A DNA stretch of 5,931 bases from CAYMST01 sp964393115 (GTDB lineage: Bacteria > Bacteroidota > Bacteroidia > Cytophagales > Cyclobacteriaceae): the NCBI GenBank assembly GCA_964393115.1, contig CAYMST010000290.1, positions 1-5,931 of the forward strand, read 5' to 3'. Both the position numbers and the translations under genes were made by a program. Under the pieces are notes generated by a model that did not search any database, was not told the origin of the DNA, and saw only the letters and a list, made by a program, of their open reading frames with translations. This document shows positions 1 to 5,743 of the stretch, in pieces (within the stretch, counting starts at the first letter, position 1; each line of letters starts with the position of its first letter).

Positions 1-227
1 TGAGTCATCGTAGTTGTAGCTTTAGTTTTTGCGTATGATTTGTAGCACCTCAGCACGTTCCACCAGAAGAAAAGACGAGCTTTCCACAGTGGAGCGCCAT
101 GCTTGATTCTCAGGAAGAAGAATTCCTCCAGATCTCCCTGGAGTTCCTCCAGACGGTCCGTCCTGCAGTACCATTGGAAAAACCGAAGCGCAAGTTTGGG
201 TGGCTGATATAGTCCTTTTTCTGCCAT
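1..227 (-). CDS. FtsX-like ABC transporter permease, N-terminal prefix region only (cut by window edge)
   Basis: The reading frame opens at ATG 227-225 on the minus strand and stays open for 75 codons to the window edge. It begins MAEKGLYQPPKLALRFF, followed by an acidic stretch EELQGDLEEFF (about residues 28-38) and a tryptophan-rich segment near residues 48-56. This matches the start of the complete permease at 3128-5743, which has TPPRLAEKLL, EEVLGDLDEKFF and then a Lys/Trp/Tyr-rich stretch. The match identifies the N-terminal permease prefix found in PadR-linked FtsX-like permeases of Bacteroidota. The membrane and periplasmic domains should follow outside the window. The start codon overlaps the stop of the upstream padR-like gene by one base (TAATG), which implies translational coupling and one operon. 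A different overlapping frame (22-375) is longer within the window, but it has no family resemblance and is a shadow. The family is well supported. The transported substrate is unknown. Confidence 0.85.
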   Translation of the reverse strand, partial: MAEKGLYQPPKLALRFFQWYCRTDRLEELQGDLEEFFFLRIKHGAPLWKARLFFWWNVLRCYKSYAKTKATTTMT

Positions 228-565
228 TATCCCTTAGACCAGTTGAGTGCTTGTTTAGGTATGTTGTATCGTAAGCGTTCGCGCAACGTGGATAGCTCAT
301 CCAGTGCATTGCTCGCATACGGAGTAAGGTAGAACAACCTTTTTCTCTTGCCCCCACGTTCGGACGTGGATTCACTTAGCCTGGATTCAAGGAACCCTTT
401 TTCTTCCAGCCGATAGAGTACCGTGTGAATTGCACTTACGTTTATTTTCTTTCCTGTCTGCTTCTCGTATTCCTGCACGATGTTGACTGAGTAGGCCTGG
501 TCGTACAAGACACCCACCAGTAGCAGCACCAGTTCTTCGAAGTTTCCTAGCTTAATATCTCTCAT
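227..565 (-). CDS. PadR-family winged-helix transcriptional regulator
   Basis: This 112-residue protein is a short PadR-type DNA-binding protein. It opens with KLGNFEELVLLLVGVL (helix 1), then an HTH around residues 26-60 (AYSVNIVQEYEKQTG, followed by SAIHTVLYRLEEKGFL). The wing carries SERGGKRKRLFYLT (about residues 68-81), the signature beta-hairpin of the family. The C-terminal part is short, as in the PadR subfamily paired with permeases. By hand alignment it is roughly 45% identical to the PadR protein at 2784-3131 over the first ~88 residues, so the two are paralogues. The protein probably binds DNA as a dimer and represses its own operon with the downstream permease. Two identical 14-bp repeats flanking its promoter are the obvious candidate operators. 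The ATG at 565 places the conserved N-terminus in register with the paralogue. The inducing signal cannot be read from the sequence. Confidence 0.93.
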   Translation of the reverse strand: MRDIKLGNFEELVLLLVGVLYDQAYSVNIVQEYEKQTGKKINVSAIHTVLYRLEEKGFLESRLSESTSERGGKRKRLFYLTPYASNALDELSTLRERLRYNIPKQALNWSKG

Positions 566-571
566 TTATTA

Positions 572-627
572 CACAATTGTCAGTATTATACTCTGGCTAA
601 ACTAATAAAGTTTCACAATTGTCAGTA
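572..627. repeat. Paired 14-bp direct repeat, candidate PadR operators
   Basis: CACAATTGTCAGTA occurs identically at 572-585 and 614-627, a 42-bp centre-to-centre spacing, close to four helical turns. Each copy contains the 8-bp palindrome ACAATTGT. On the padR coding strand the proximal copy starts at the last base of a TATAAT element and lies between promoter and start codon. The distal copy lies just upstream of where the -35 contacts would be. This fits a repressor pair acting on the minus-strand padR-permease operon. The distal copy could also affect the divergent crp-like gene. Assignment to PadR is inference from position. Confidence 0.6.
585..590 (-). promoter_or_regulatory. Candidate -10 element of the leftward padR-permease operon
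   Basis: TATAAT reads leftward at 590-585, 20 bp before the ATG at 565. The proximal 14-bp repeat starts at its last base. No convincing TTGACA or Bacteroidota -33 TTTG lies at the right distance. An alternative TAGTTTAG (604-597) fits the Bacteroidota TAnnTTTG pattern with one mismatch. The promoter is therefore placed but not certain. Confidence 0.4.
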
Positions 628-632
628 AAATA

Positions 633-640
633 AATTTTTG
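633..640 (+). promoter_or_regulatory. Weak candidate -7 element for the crp-like gene
   Basis: AATTTTTG matches the Bacteroidota TAnnTTTG -7 consensus at all but the first base and lies 36 bp before the ATG at 677. No clear -33 motif is present. Downstream of it lie a tandem CTTAAC (645-650 and 652-657) and the palindrome TTGATCAA (669-676), which abuts the start codon. The rest of the 111-bp divergent spacer holds only the 14-bp repeats. Confidence 0.25.
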
Positions 641-676
641 CTGACTTAACTCTTAACGATCTAACTTGTTGATCAA

Positions 677-1246
677 ATGGTATTGCAACGGTACATCAGA
701 AGCTTAATAGACATGCCACTATTCAAGGCGGATGAGATTGCTTCCTTTTTCAAACCGTCCTCTTTTGGAAAGTCTGAGGTTTTTTTATCTCCTGGTCAGG
801 TCAGCAGGAAAACCATTTTCCTGGCTAGGGGCTTTATTCGAGCTTACATTATTGACGTAGAAGGAAATGAGGTGACCACACGTATTTTTAGTCCACCGAC
901 TCTTCTCAATGATTTTCTTTCTTTTTTTAGAAAGGAGCCGTCAAAAGAATTTTATCAGGCGATTACAGATTGTGATATCCAAACAATAGACTTTGAGAGC
1001 CTCCAGATCTGCTTTCACACGATCCCCGAATTTCGTGAGGCGGGCAGGATGATGTTGACGTTAAACTACGCAAGCCTGCACGATCAAATGCTCTCGTATC
1101 ACACAAGAACCGCGGAGGAGCGCTACCAGGATTTGGTTTCTGCGAGACCTGAGGTCATCCAGCATGTTCCATTGAAAATCATTGCTTCATTCCTGGGCAT
1201 CACAGACTCTTCTTTGAGTAGGATACGTAAAAATCTTTCGAAATGA
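677..1246 (+). CDS. Crp/Fnr-family transcriptional regulator
   Basis: This 189-residue protein has the two-part Crp layout. A cyclic-nucleotide-binding-like beta-roll spans about residues 20-118 (LSPGQVSRKTIFLARGFIRA, then GNEVTTRIFSPP). A long dimerisation helix follows to about 150, and then a C-terminal HTH with SARPEVIQHVPLKIIASFLG and the recognition helix TDSSLSRIRKNL (about 155-187). This C-terminus is characteristic of the short Crp-like regulators common in Bacteroidota. The phosphate-binding cassette of true cAMP receptors (a GE...R(S/T)A pattern) is absent from about residues 75-100, so cAMP binding is unlikely and the effector is unknown. There are also no cysteines arranged as in FNR, so an iron-sulfur sensor is not indicated. 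The ATG at 677 is the only reasonable start because the frame is closed by TAA at 662-664. The membrane-protein gene follows 80 bp downstream on the same strand and may be its target or operon partner. Confidence 0.93.
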   Translation: MVLQRYIRSLIDMPLFKADEIASFFKPSSFGKSEVFLSPGQVSRKTIFLARGFIRAYIIDVEGNEVTTRIFSPPTLLNDFLSFFRKEPSKEFYQAITDCDIQTIDFESLQICFHTIPEFREAGRMMLTLNYASLHDQMLSYHTRTAEERYQDLVSARPEVIQHVPLKIIASFLGITDSSLSRIRKNLSK

Positions 1247-1256
1247 GACCTTTTTT

Positions 1257-1311
1257 CTTGACCTATGGCAAGAAATGCCTGTCAGGCAGATTCTAGTTTT
1301 GGACCAGAATC
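1257..1311 (+). other. Hairpin-rich spacer between the crp-like and membrane-protein genes
   Basis: Two stem-loops abut without a gap. TGCCT-gtc-AGGCA lies at 1276-1288. GATTCT pairs with AGAATC at 1289-1294 and 1306-1311, with extra pairs inside. An upstream GGCA (1267-1270) could instead pair with TGCC (1276-1279), giving an alternative fold. A T6 run (1251-1256) precedes the structures and no U tract follows the last stem, so this is not a standard intrinsic terminator. It may be a weak terminator, an mRNA-processing or stability element, or a leader of the next gene. Confidence 0.35.
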
Positions 1312-1326
1312 AAAGCAAATAAGGTC

Positions 1327-2007
1327 ATGATGACATCAATTTCATCTTGGGTTCCTGCCCTCTTTTTTTTGAGTATAGCTTTCACTCTTTGGTACTTTTA
1401 TAAAGTAAATGGCAAACCGTTCAAACTCGTCCTGACACTAGTTGTATATGCACTAGTTCAATCTTTACTCGCAGCTTATGGGTTTTATATTGTTACAGAA
1501 CCTACCCCTCCCCGCTTTCTATTTGTGCTTCTTCCATTGATATCAGTGATTATTTTAGGATTGCTACCGCAGGGAAGAAAATGGTTTTTTCAGTTCAGAG
1601 ATATCCGAAGAAGTACCTTTATTCATGGTGTTAGGATACCTGTAGAAATTGTATTGCATCAATTGTTTTTAGCGGGTGCAATTCCTGAACTGATGACGTT
1701 TGAAGGAAGAAACTTTGACATTTTGGTAGGTATCAGTGCCCCGATTGTTGGGTTTTTTTACTTCAAAGGATTCTTGGGTGATAAGTCACTACTAGCCTGG
1801 AATATTGTCGGATTGTTTTTTGTAATGTTTATCGTGGTAAATGCGGTACTCTCGCTACCCACTCCAATTCAACAATTTGCATTTGATCAGCCCAATATGG
1901 CGGTACTTTATTTTCCCTATGTGCTGTTACCGGTTTTGGTTGTTCCAATCGTTATTTATACGCACTTGAGTGACATTATCATTCTTCTGAAAAGGCTTAG
2001 ATCTTAG
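1327..2007 (+). CDS. Uncharacterised multi-pass inner-membrane protein
   Basis: I do not recognise a characterised family. The 226-residue product is very hydrophobic, with six or seven likely membrane segments at about residues 8-26, 32-56, 64-81, 103-122 (weaker), 131-148, 156-176 and 192-215. The most distinctive stretch is in the middle: IPVEIVLHQLFLAGAIP, then MTFEGRNFDILVGISAP (about 123-139). It has the look of a conserved functional motif with charged and polar residues (E107, H111, E125, R128, N129, D131) at a membrane boundary. No signal peptide cleavage site, ATPase or known transporter signature is seen. Two adjacent ATGs (1327 and 1330) are possible starts. AAGG at 1321-1324 is better spaced for the second, so the protein may be 225 residues. 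The gene lies 80 bp after the crp-like gene on the same strand, so co-regulation is plausible. Its last 4 bases overlap the end of the convergent glycosylase gene. Confidence 0.85.
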   Translation: MMTSISSWVPALFFLSIAFTLWYFYKVNGKPFKLVLTLVVYALVQSLLAAYGFYIVTEPTPPRFLFVLLPLISVIILGLLPQGRKWFFQFRDIRRSTFIHGVRIPVEIVLHQLFLAGAIPELMTFEGRNFDILVGISAPIVGFFYFKGFLGDKSLLAWNIVGLFFVMFIVVNAVLSLPTPIQQFAFDQPNMAVLYFPYVLLPVLVVPIVIYTHLSDIIILLKRLRS

Positions 2008-2678
2008 ATCGAATCAAAAGCATCCAGATACTCCCGGATAAATTCGTCTTTTCTCTTGAGGCGATATTGCATAACCCATCTGGGGTGGGAGAGTGGAATA
2101 ATTTTATCAAAGAGATCGTGTCGTTCATTTAGCCAGTTTAGATATTTTATGTTCTGACCCTTGCCGATGCTGAAAGCCACTTTTCGCGAAATCCCAAGCG
2201 GCATTTGCTTTCTTATTTCATTGACGGCATAGTCTTCAAACAGCGTTTTGAACCCCTTGATGTCGTAGTAGTTAAGGTTAATTCCACCCTTGAGATAGCC
2301 GAGAGGAGAAACTCCTGATATATAAAATCTACTATAGAATTTGGTTGGACCTCCGTAGGCTTCGATCACATCATAGATAAACCGTGTGGAGAGTTCTGCC
2401 TTTTTCTCTAAACTGTTTTCGATACCACCAACTTCTTGCAGTTTAATGGGATCCGTAAATGGCACACCGGTTACTCCGGCACCAAATCTACCCGGATTAA
2501 TCCCAAAGCAGATATATCGCTCATTTGTGTCGTTGTAGTATTTATGATAGAAGGTGGAAGCAATTTTGAAGGTCTCTTTATTTAGATAGGGATTCATGAC
2601 CTCTACCCCTTTGGGAAGGCTAGCTGGAGGCTTCAGGCCTCCATAGTATTTCATAAGTATTTCTGCGAATGTCTTCAT
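2004..2678 (-). CDS. Uracil-DNA glycosylase family protein, SMUG2-like
   Basis: This is probably a base-excision repair enzyme that removes uracil or related damaged bases from DNA. The 224-residue protein has the two family motifs. Motif 1 is GINPGRFGAGVTGVPFTDP (about residues 59-77), resembling the GMNPGPFGMAQTG loop of SMUG1, with N61 at the catalytic asparagine position. Motif 2 is LSHPRW (about 196-201), where the histidine corresponds to the DNA-intercalating/catalytic loop. The N-terminus with YYGGLKPP and the middle FYISGVSPLGY also fit the Bacteroidota SMUG2-like group (formerly a domain of unknown function). The ATG at 2678 was chosen. An upstream in-frame TTG at 2696 would add six residues (LTLQT region) that look unconserved. 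No ribosome-binding site is evident. The gene stands alone, divergent from the second padR operon, and its stop overlaps the convergent membrane-protein gene by 4 bp (2004-2007). Confidence 0.88.
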   Translation of the reverse strand: MKTFAEILMKYYGGLKPPASLPKGVEVMNPYLNKETFKIASTFYHKYYNDTNERYICFGINPGRFGAGVTGVPFTDPIKLQEVGGIENSLEKKAELSTRFIYDVIEAYGGPTKFYSRFYISGVSPLGYLKGGINLNYYDIKGFKTLFEDYAVNEIRKQMPLGISRKVAFSIGKGQNIKYLNWLNERHDLFDKIIPLSHPRWVMQYRLKRKDEFIREYLDAFDSI

Positions 2679-2703
2679 TGTCTGCAGAGTTAGCAAAATT
2701 CAG

Positions 2704-2740
2704 TAATTAGTTATTTCTTACTAAAAAGTAGAACTAATTA
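2704..2740. repeat. Perfect 9-bp inverted repeat in the glycosylase/padR divergent spacer
   Basis: TAATTAGTT (2704-2712) and AACTAATTA (2732-2740) are exact reverse complements separated by 19 bp. They enclose TACT-aaaa-AGTA (2719-2730), a smaller palindrome centred about 2.5 bp away. The set could be a protein-binding site or a weak hairpin between the divergent genes. The region is AT-rich, so part of this may be chance. Confidence 0.4.
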
Positions 2741-2777
2741 TTATTCGGCGCGTATATTTGTTCTACAATTTAGTAAG
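2717..2777. promoter_or_regulatory. Paired 18-bp inverted operator-like sites flanking the rightward padR promoter
   Basis: CTTACTAAAAAGTAGAAC (2717-2734) and GTTCTACAATTTAGTAAG (2760-2777) are inverted copies matching at 16 of 18 positions, with centres 43 bp apart. The right copy begins at the last base of the TATATTTG element and ends 6 bp before the padR start codon. The left copy lies just upstream of the -33 region. Each arm is itself nearly palindromic, as expected for a dimeric winged-helix regulator. The layout parallels the paired repeats in front of the first padR gene, and the proximal sites share ACAATTnnGTAA. Occupancy of both sites would block initiation. Binding by PadR is inferred. 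Confidence 0.65.
2753..2760 (+). promoter_or_regulatory. Bacteroidota-type -7 promoter element of the padR-permease operon
   Basis: TATATTTG is an exact match to the TAnnTTTG -7 consensus of Bacteroidota housekeeping promoters, 23 bp before the ATG at 2784. No clear -33 TTTG is present 19-21 bp upstream. That weakness would suit a regulated promoter. The position implies a leader of roughly 15-20 nt. Confidence 0.6.
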
Positions 2778-2783
2778 TAAAAA

Positions 2784-3131
2784 ATGAAGGAAACAAAAAT
2801 TGGTGATTTCGAAGAGACCATGCTTCTGATCGTTGGCATATTGGGAGAGGAGGCTTATGCTTTCAAGATAGCGGAGGAATTTGAGCGTCAAACACAGCGG
2901 CCGGTCTCAATCGGGGCAGTACATTCAACGTTAAGCAGGCTGCAGGATAAGGGATTTCTGAAGTCAGAGATGGGCGGTGCAACAGCTGAACGAGGTGGAA
3001 GAAGAAAGCGGATTTTCATGATTACTGCCGAAGGGCATGCAGCACTTAAAACGTCTCGCGATTTTAAAATTTCTTTGTGGAGCCAGTTTCCGGCTTTCGC
3101 AGACGGTAAGCTAAACTTCATCTTTGCATGA
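2784..3131 (+). CDS. PadR-family winged-helix transcriptional regulator
   Basis: This 115-residue protein has the compact PadR fold. Helix 1 carries KIGDFEETMLLIVGILG. An HTH runs through AYAFKIAEEFERQTQ and GAVHSTLSRLQDKGFL (about residues 24-59). The wing is AERGGRRKRIFMIT (about 68-81). The C-terminal tail is short and not clearly helical (WSQFPAFADGKL), so dimerisation may differ from long PadR proteins. It is about 45% identical to the PadR protein at 227-565 over the first ~88 residues. Its TGA overlaps the permease start as ATGA (3128-3131), giving tight translational coupling. The expected role is repression of its own operon through the paired inverted sites at 2717-2777. Release could be triggered by a ligand or by membrane stress, but neither is shown by the sequence. 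Confidence 0.95.
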   Translation: MKETKIGDFEETMLLIVGILGEEAYAFKIAEEFERQTQRPVSIGAVHSTLSRLQDKGFLKSEMGGATAERGGRRKRIFMITAEGHAALKTSRDFKISLWSQFPAFADGKLNFIFA

Positions 3132-5743
3132 GGCAGACCCCTCCGAGGTTAGCGGAGAAGCTATTACTCCTCTTTCTTAAAGAAGATTTGGCTGAGGAGG
3201 TACTGGGGGATCTTGATGAAAAGTTCTTCTACCTCGCCCAAGACAAATCACTACGAAGAGCGAAACTCAATTATTGGTATCAGGTCATCAATTATCTCAG
3301 ACCTTTTGCCTTCAAATATTTTAGGTCAAACTCAATTTTTATAACCATGATTAAGCACAATTTTCGAATTAGCTATCGTATTCTTTTAAAGAATAAGATG
3401 TTTTCCGTCATCAACATTGGCGGGTTGGCGATGGGCATGACCATTGCTATACTCATTGCTCTTTGGATTCACGACGAATATGCGTTTAACAAGAACCATA
3501 GTACATATGATCGAATCGTTCAGGTATTAAGGAAGGACGTTTCAGAAGGCCAAACCTATGTAAACAGTTCGATGGTGAGTAAGCTGGGCATTCATTTAAG
3601 AGAAACCTATCCCACTGTCTTTGAAAATGTATCCATCACGTTTTTTCGGAACCGCCGACAGTTCCTAAAAGTGGGGGAGCGATCATTGGAGCGCCTGGGG
3701 TACTTTTTTAGCAAGGATGCTGCGGAACTATTGACGCTAGATATGGTGTCAGGGACCAATTTTGATCAAGATCAATTGATGGCCATCTTATTGTCTGAAT
3801 CGCTGGCGTCAACGTTGTTCTCTGATGGAGAGAGCCCAATTGGAAAAGTGGTCAACTTGAATAACAACGTCGACTTGATTGTGAGCGGAGTGTATAAGGA
3901 TTTGCCAAATAACTCTACGTTTCATGAGATGGAGTACATAGTTCCAATGGAACTCGTTTATAACGATGAAAACCCAGCTACCTGGAGTAATCAAAATACA
4001 AAAGTGTATGCGCTGCTGACCGAGGGTGTGTCCATTGCTCAAGCGAACAGCCTTATTATCAATGCGCTTTCTGACAATATCTCTAACGGAGAAAGGATAA
4101 CCGAGATCTTTCTGCACCCCATGAAAGATTGGCACTTAAACTCCAATTTCGAGGACGGAAGGTTGGTTACAAGCAGTCAAATGCAATTTATTCGGATCTA
4201 TGCGATCATTGGTGTGTTTGTACTTGTGCTTGCATTCATCAACTTCATCAATCTAAATACCGCAAGGTATAACAATAGAGTAAAAGAGATTGGTATTCGT
4301 AAGTCGATAGGCTCATTTCGAAGACAGCTAGTATTCCAGTTTTTGTCGGAATCAGCGCTATATTCAGTCATGGCCTTTTTGATTTCACTAGCTACCACTG
4401 TATTCTTTTTGGGATGGTTCAATGAACTTTCAGGCAAGGATCTATCTATTCCCTGGGGCAATCCTATCTTTTGGACTTTGATCGTAGCTTTTATTCTCTT
4501 CTCGGCAGTTGCAGCCGGAATTTACCCTGCACTTTTTTTAGCATCCTTCAATCCGGTCAGTGCACTAAAGGGAAGTATTAAGCAAGGGTCGTTGAGCACT
4601 CGATTTAGACAAGGGCTTGTGGTGTTTCAATTCACGATCTCCATCGCTTTGATCATCGGCACATTCACGATTTACAATCAGCTGCAGTATGCTAAGTCAA
4701 GGCCTGTAGGCTACAACCAACAGGATCTTATTGCCTTGAGAGGTCGTTCGGACGCTTTCTTCAAAAATTATGATGTCTTAAGAGATGAATTAATAAAGTC
4801 AGGAGCTGTGACTGAGGTGGCTGTTGGTAATTATCCTTTGACCAATGACCTTGGAAACAATTGTTGCTTTACGCTACAACGGACCAACGAAAAGATCAAT
4901 GTTACCTTCAATACGATTTTAGTTTCGCCGGAGTACGGGAAAGCCACAGGTTGGGAATTGATTGCCGGGAGAGACTTTTCTAGAGACCGTGGCAATGAAT
5001 CTCAAAATGTGATCATCAGTGAATCTGCCATCGAGATGATGGGACTAGCAGATCCAATTGGTGAGGTTGTCACCTTAGATCGCGATTTCTACAATGACCA
5101 ACGAGAATTCACGATCATAGGGGTGGTGAAAGATATGATCAAAGCGTCTCCATTTGAACAGCCTAAGCCTCTCATGGTCTTTGCCTATGAGGACGCCTTA
5201 CCCTATGTTTTTGTGCGACTTAATCCGTCGATGGACTATCTGCAGTCCATCCCAAAAGTGGAAGAAACGTACGCTAATGTCTTACCTGGGTATCCCTTCA
5301 ACTATGAGTTTCTGGAGGACGCATATCTGCTGAAGTTCAGGTCTGAAGAACGAATCGGAAGCCTGGTCACCATTTTTAGCGTTTTTGCAATCATCATCAG
5401 CTGTTTGGGCTTATTTGGTCTTTCCGCATTTGTGGTAGAGCAACGAACAAAGGAAATTGGCATTCGGAAAGTATTGGGTGCCTCTGTATCCAACCTCTGG
5501 AACTTACTTTCTAAGGACTTTTCCATATTGGTGCTGATTGCTTGTGGTATAGCAATGCCATTAGCAGCCTACTTCCTAAACTACTGGCTAGACAGTAATT
5601 ACAGTGAGTTTCGCATCGATATTTCTTGGTGGATTTATTTGCTGGCCGGGTCCGTATGCCTACTTATCACACTGGCAACGGTAAGTTTTCATTCATTAAA
5701 AGTTTCACTTGGAAACCCTGTCAATTCGTTAAGAGCTGAATAA
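3128..5743 (+). CDS. FtsX/MacB-type ABC transporter permease with N-terminal prefix domain
   Basis: This 871-residue inner-membrane protein appears complete. Residues 1-70 are a cytoplasmic prefix (TPPRLAEKLL, EEVLGDLDEKFF) typical of permeases encoded next to PadR. Two MacB/FtsX-like halves follow. Half 1: TM at about 92-115 (FSVINIGGLAMGMTIAILIA), a large periplasmic domain at ~116-350, then FtsX TMs at ~354-376, 409-429 and 447-473. Half 2: TM at ~496-516, a periplasmic domain to ~740, and TMs at ~744-768, 797-818 and 833-855. Both halves have the cytoplasmic coupling motif KEIGIRK (386-392 and 775-781). The halves end in NPVSALKG and NPVNSLRAE, the usual family endings. Such proteins act mechanically with an ABC ATPase in export, efflux or envelope processes, but no ATPase is encoded in this window, so a partner must be elsewhere. 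Met74 is an internal possible start, but it would remove the conserved prefix. The substrate is unknown. Confidence 0.95.
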   Translation: MRQTPPRLAEKLLLLFLKEDLAEEVLGDLDEKFFYLAQDKSLRRAKLNYWYQVINYLRPFAFKYFRSNSIFITMIKHNFRISYRILLKNKMFSVINIGGLAMGMTIAILIALWIHDEYAFNKNHSTYDRIVQVLRKDVSEGQTYVNSSMVSKLGIHLRETYPTVFENVSITFFRNRRQFLKVGERSLERLGYFFSKDAAELLTLDMVSGTNFDQDQLMAILLSESLASTLFSDGESPIGKVVNLNNNVDLIVSGVYKDLPNNSTFHEMEYIVPMELVYNDENPATWSNQNTKVYALLTEGVSIAQANSLIINALSDNISNGERITEIFLHPMKDWHLNSNFEDGRLVTSSQMQFIRIYAIIGVFVLVLAFINFINLNTARYNNRVKEIGIRKSIGSFRRQLVFQFLSESALYSVMAFLISLATTVFFLGWFNELSGKDLSIPWGNPIFWTLIVAFILFSAVAAGIYPALFLASFNPVSALKGSIKQGSLSTRFRQGLVVFQFTISIALIIGTFTIYNQLQYAKSRPVGYNQQDLIALRGRSDAFFKNYDVLRDELIKSGAVTEVAVGNYPLTNDLGNNCCFTLQRTNEKINVTFNTILVSPEYGKATGWELIAGRDFSRDRGNESQNVIISESAIEMMGLADPIGEVVTLDRDFYNDQREFTIIGVVKDMIKASPFEQPKPLMVFAYEDALPYVFVRLNPSMDYLQSIPKVEETYANVLPGYPFNYEFLEDAYLLKFRSEERIGSLVTIFSVFAIIISCLGLFGLSAFVVEQRTKEIGIRKVLGASVSNLWNLLSKDFSILVLIACGIAMPLAAYFLNYWLDSNYSEFRIDISWWIYLLAGSVCLLITLATVSFHSLKVSLGNPVNSLRAE

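Noticed and set aside
22..375. Open frame of 117 codons on the minus strand
   Set aside because: It overlaps padR-1 and the partial permease in another frame and has no family resemblance. The permease frame from 227 gives a recognisable prefix domain.
1251..1256. T6 run after the crp-like stop as an intrinsic terminator
   Set aside because: No stable GC stem precedes it; the hairpins all lie downstream of the T run.
2679..2696. TTG start extending the glycosylase by six residues
   Set aside because: ATG at 2678 is the stronger codon and begins just before the conserved N-terminus. The extra residues show no conservation signal.
2717..2777. Inverted repeat as insertion-sequence ends
   Set aside because: The arms enclose only 25 bp containing a promoter, with no transposase and no target-site duplication; an operator explanation fits better.
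2888..3121. Minus-strand open frame opposite padR-2
   Set aside because: It is antisense to a well-conserved PadR coding region and its composition shows no protein-like pattern.
3809..4461. Two minus-strand open frames (3809-4135 and 4198-4461) opposite the permease
   Set aside because: Both lie wholly within the conserved permease gene on the other strand and show no recognisable motifs.
5302..5526. Minus-strand open frame opposite the last FtsX domain
   Set aside because: It is antisense to the conserved KEIGIRK segment and is a shadow of the permease frame.
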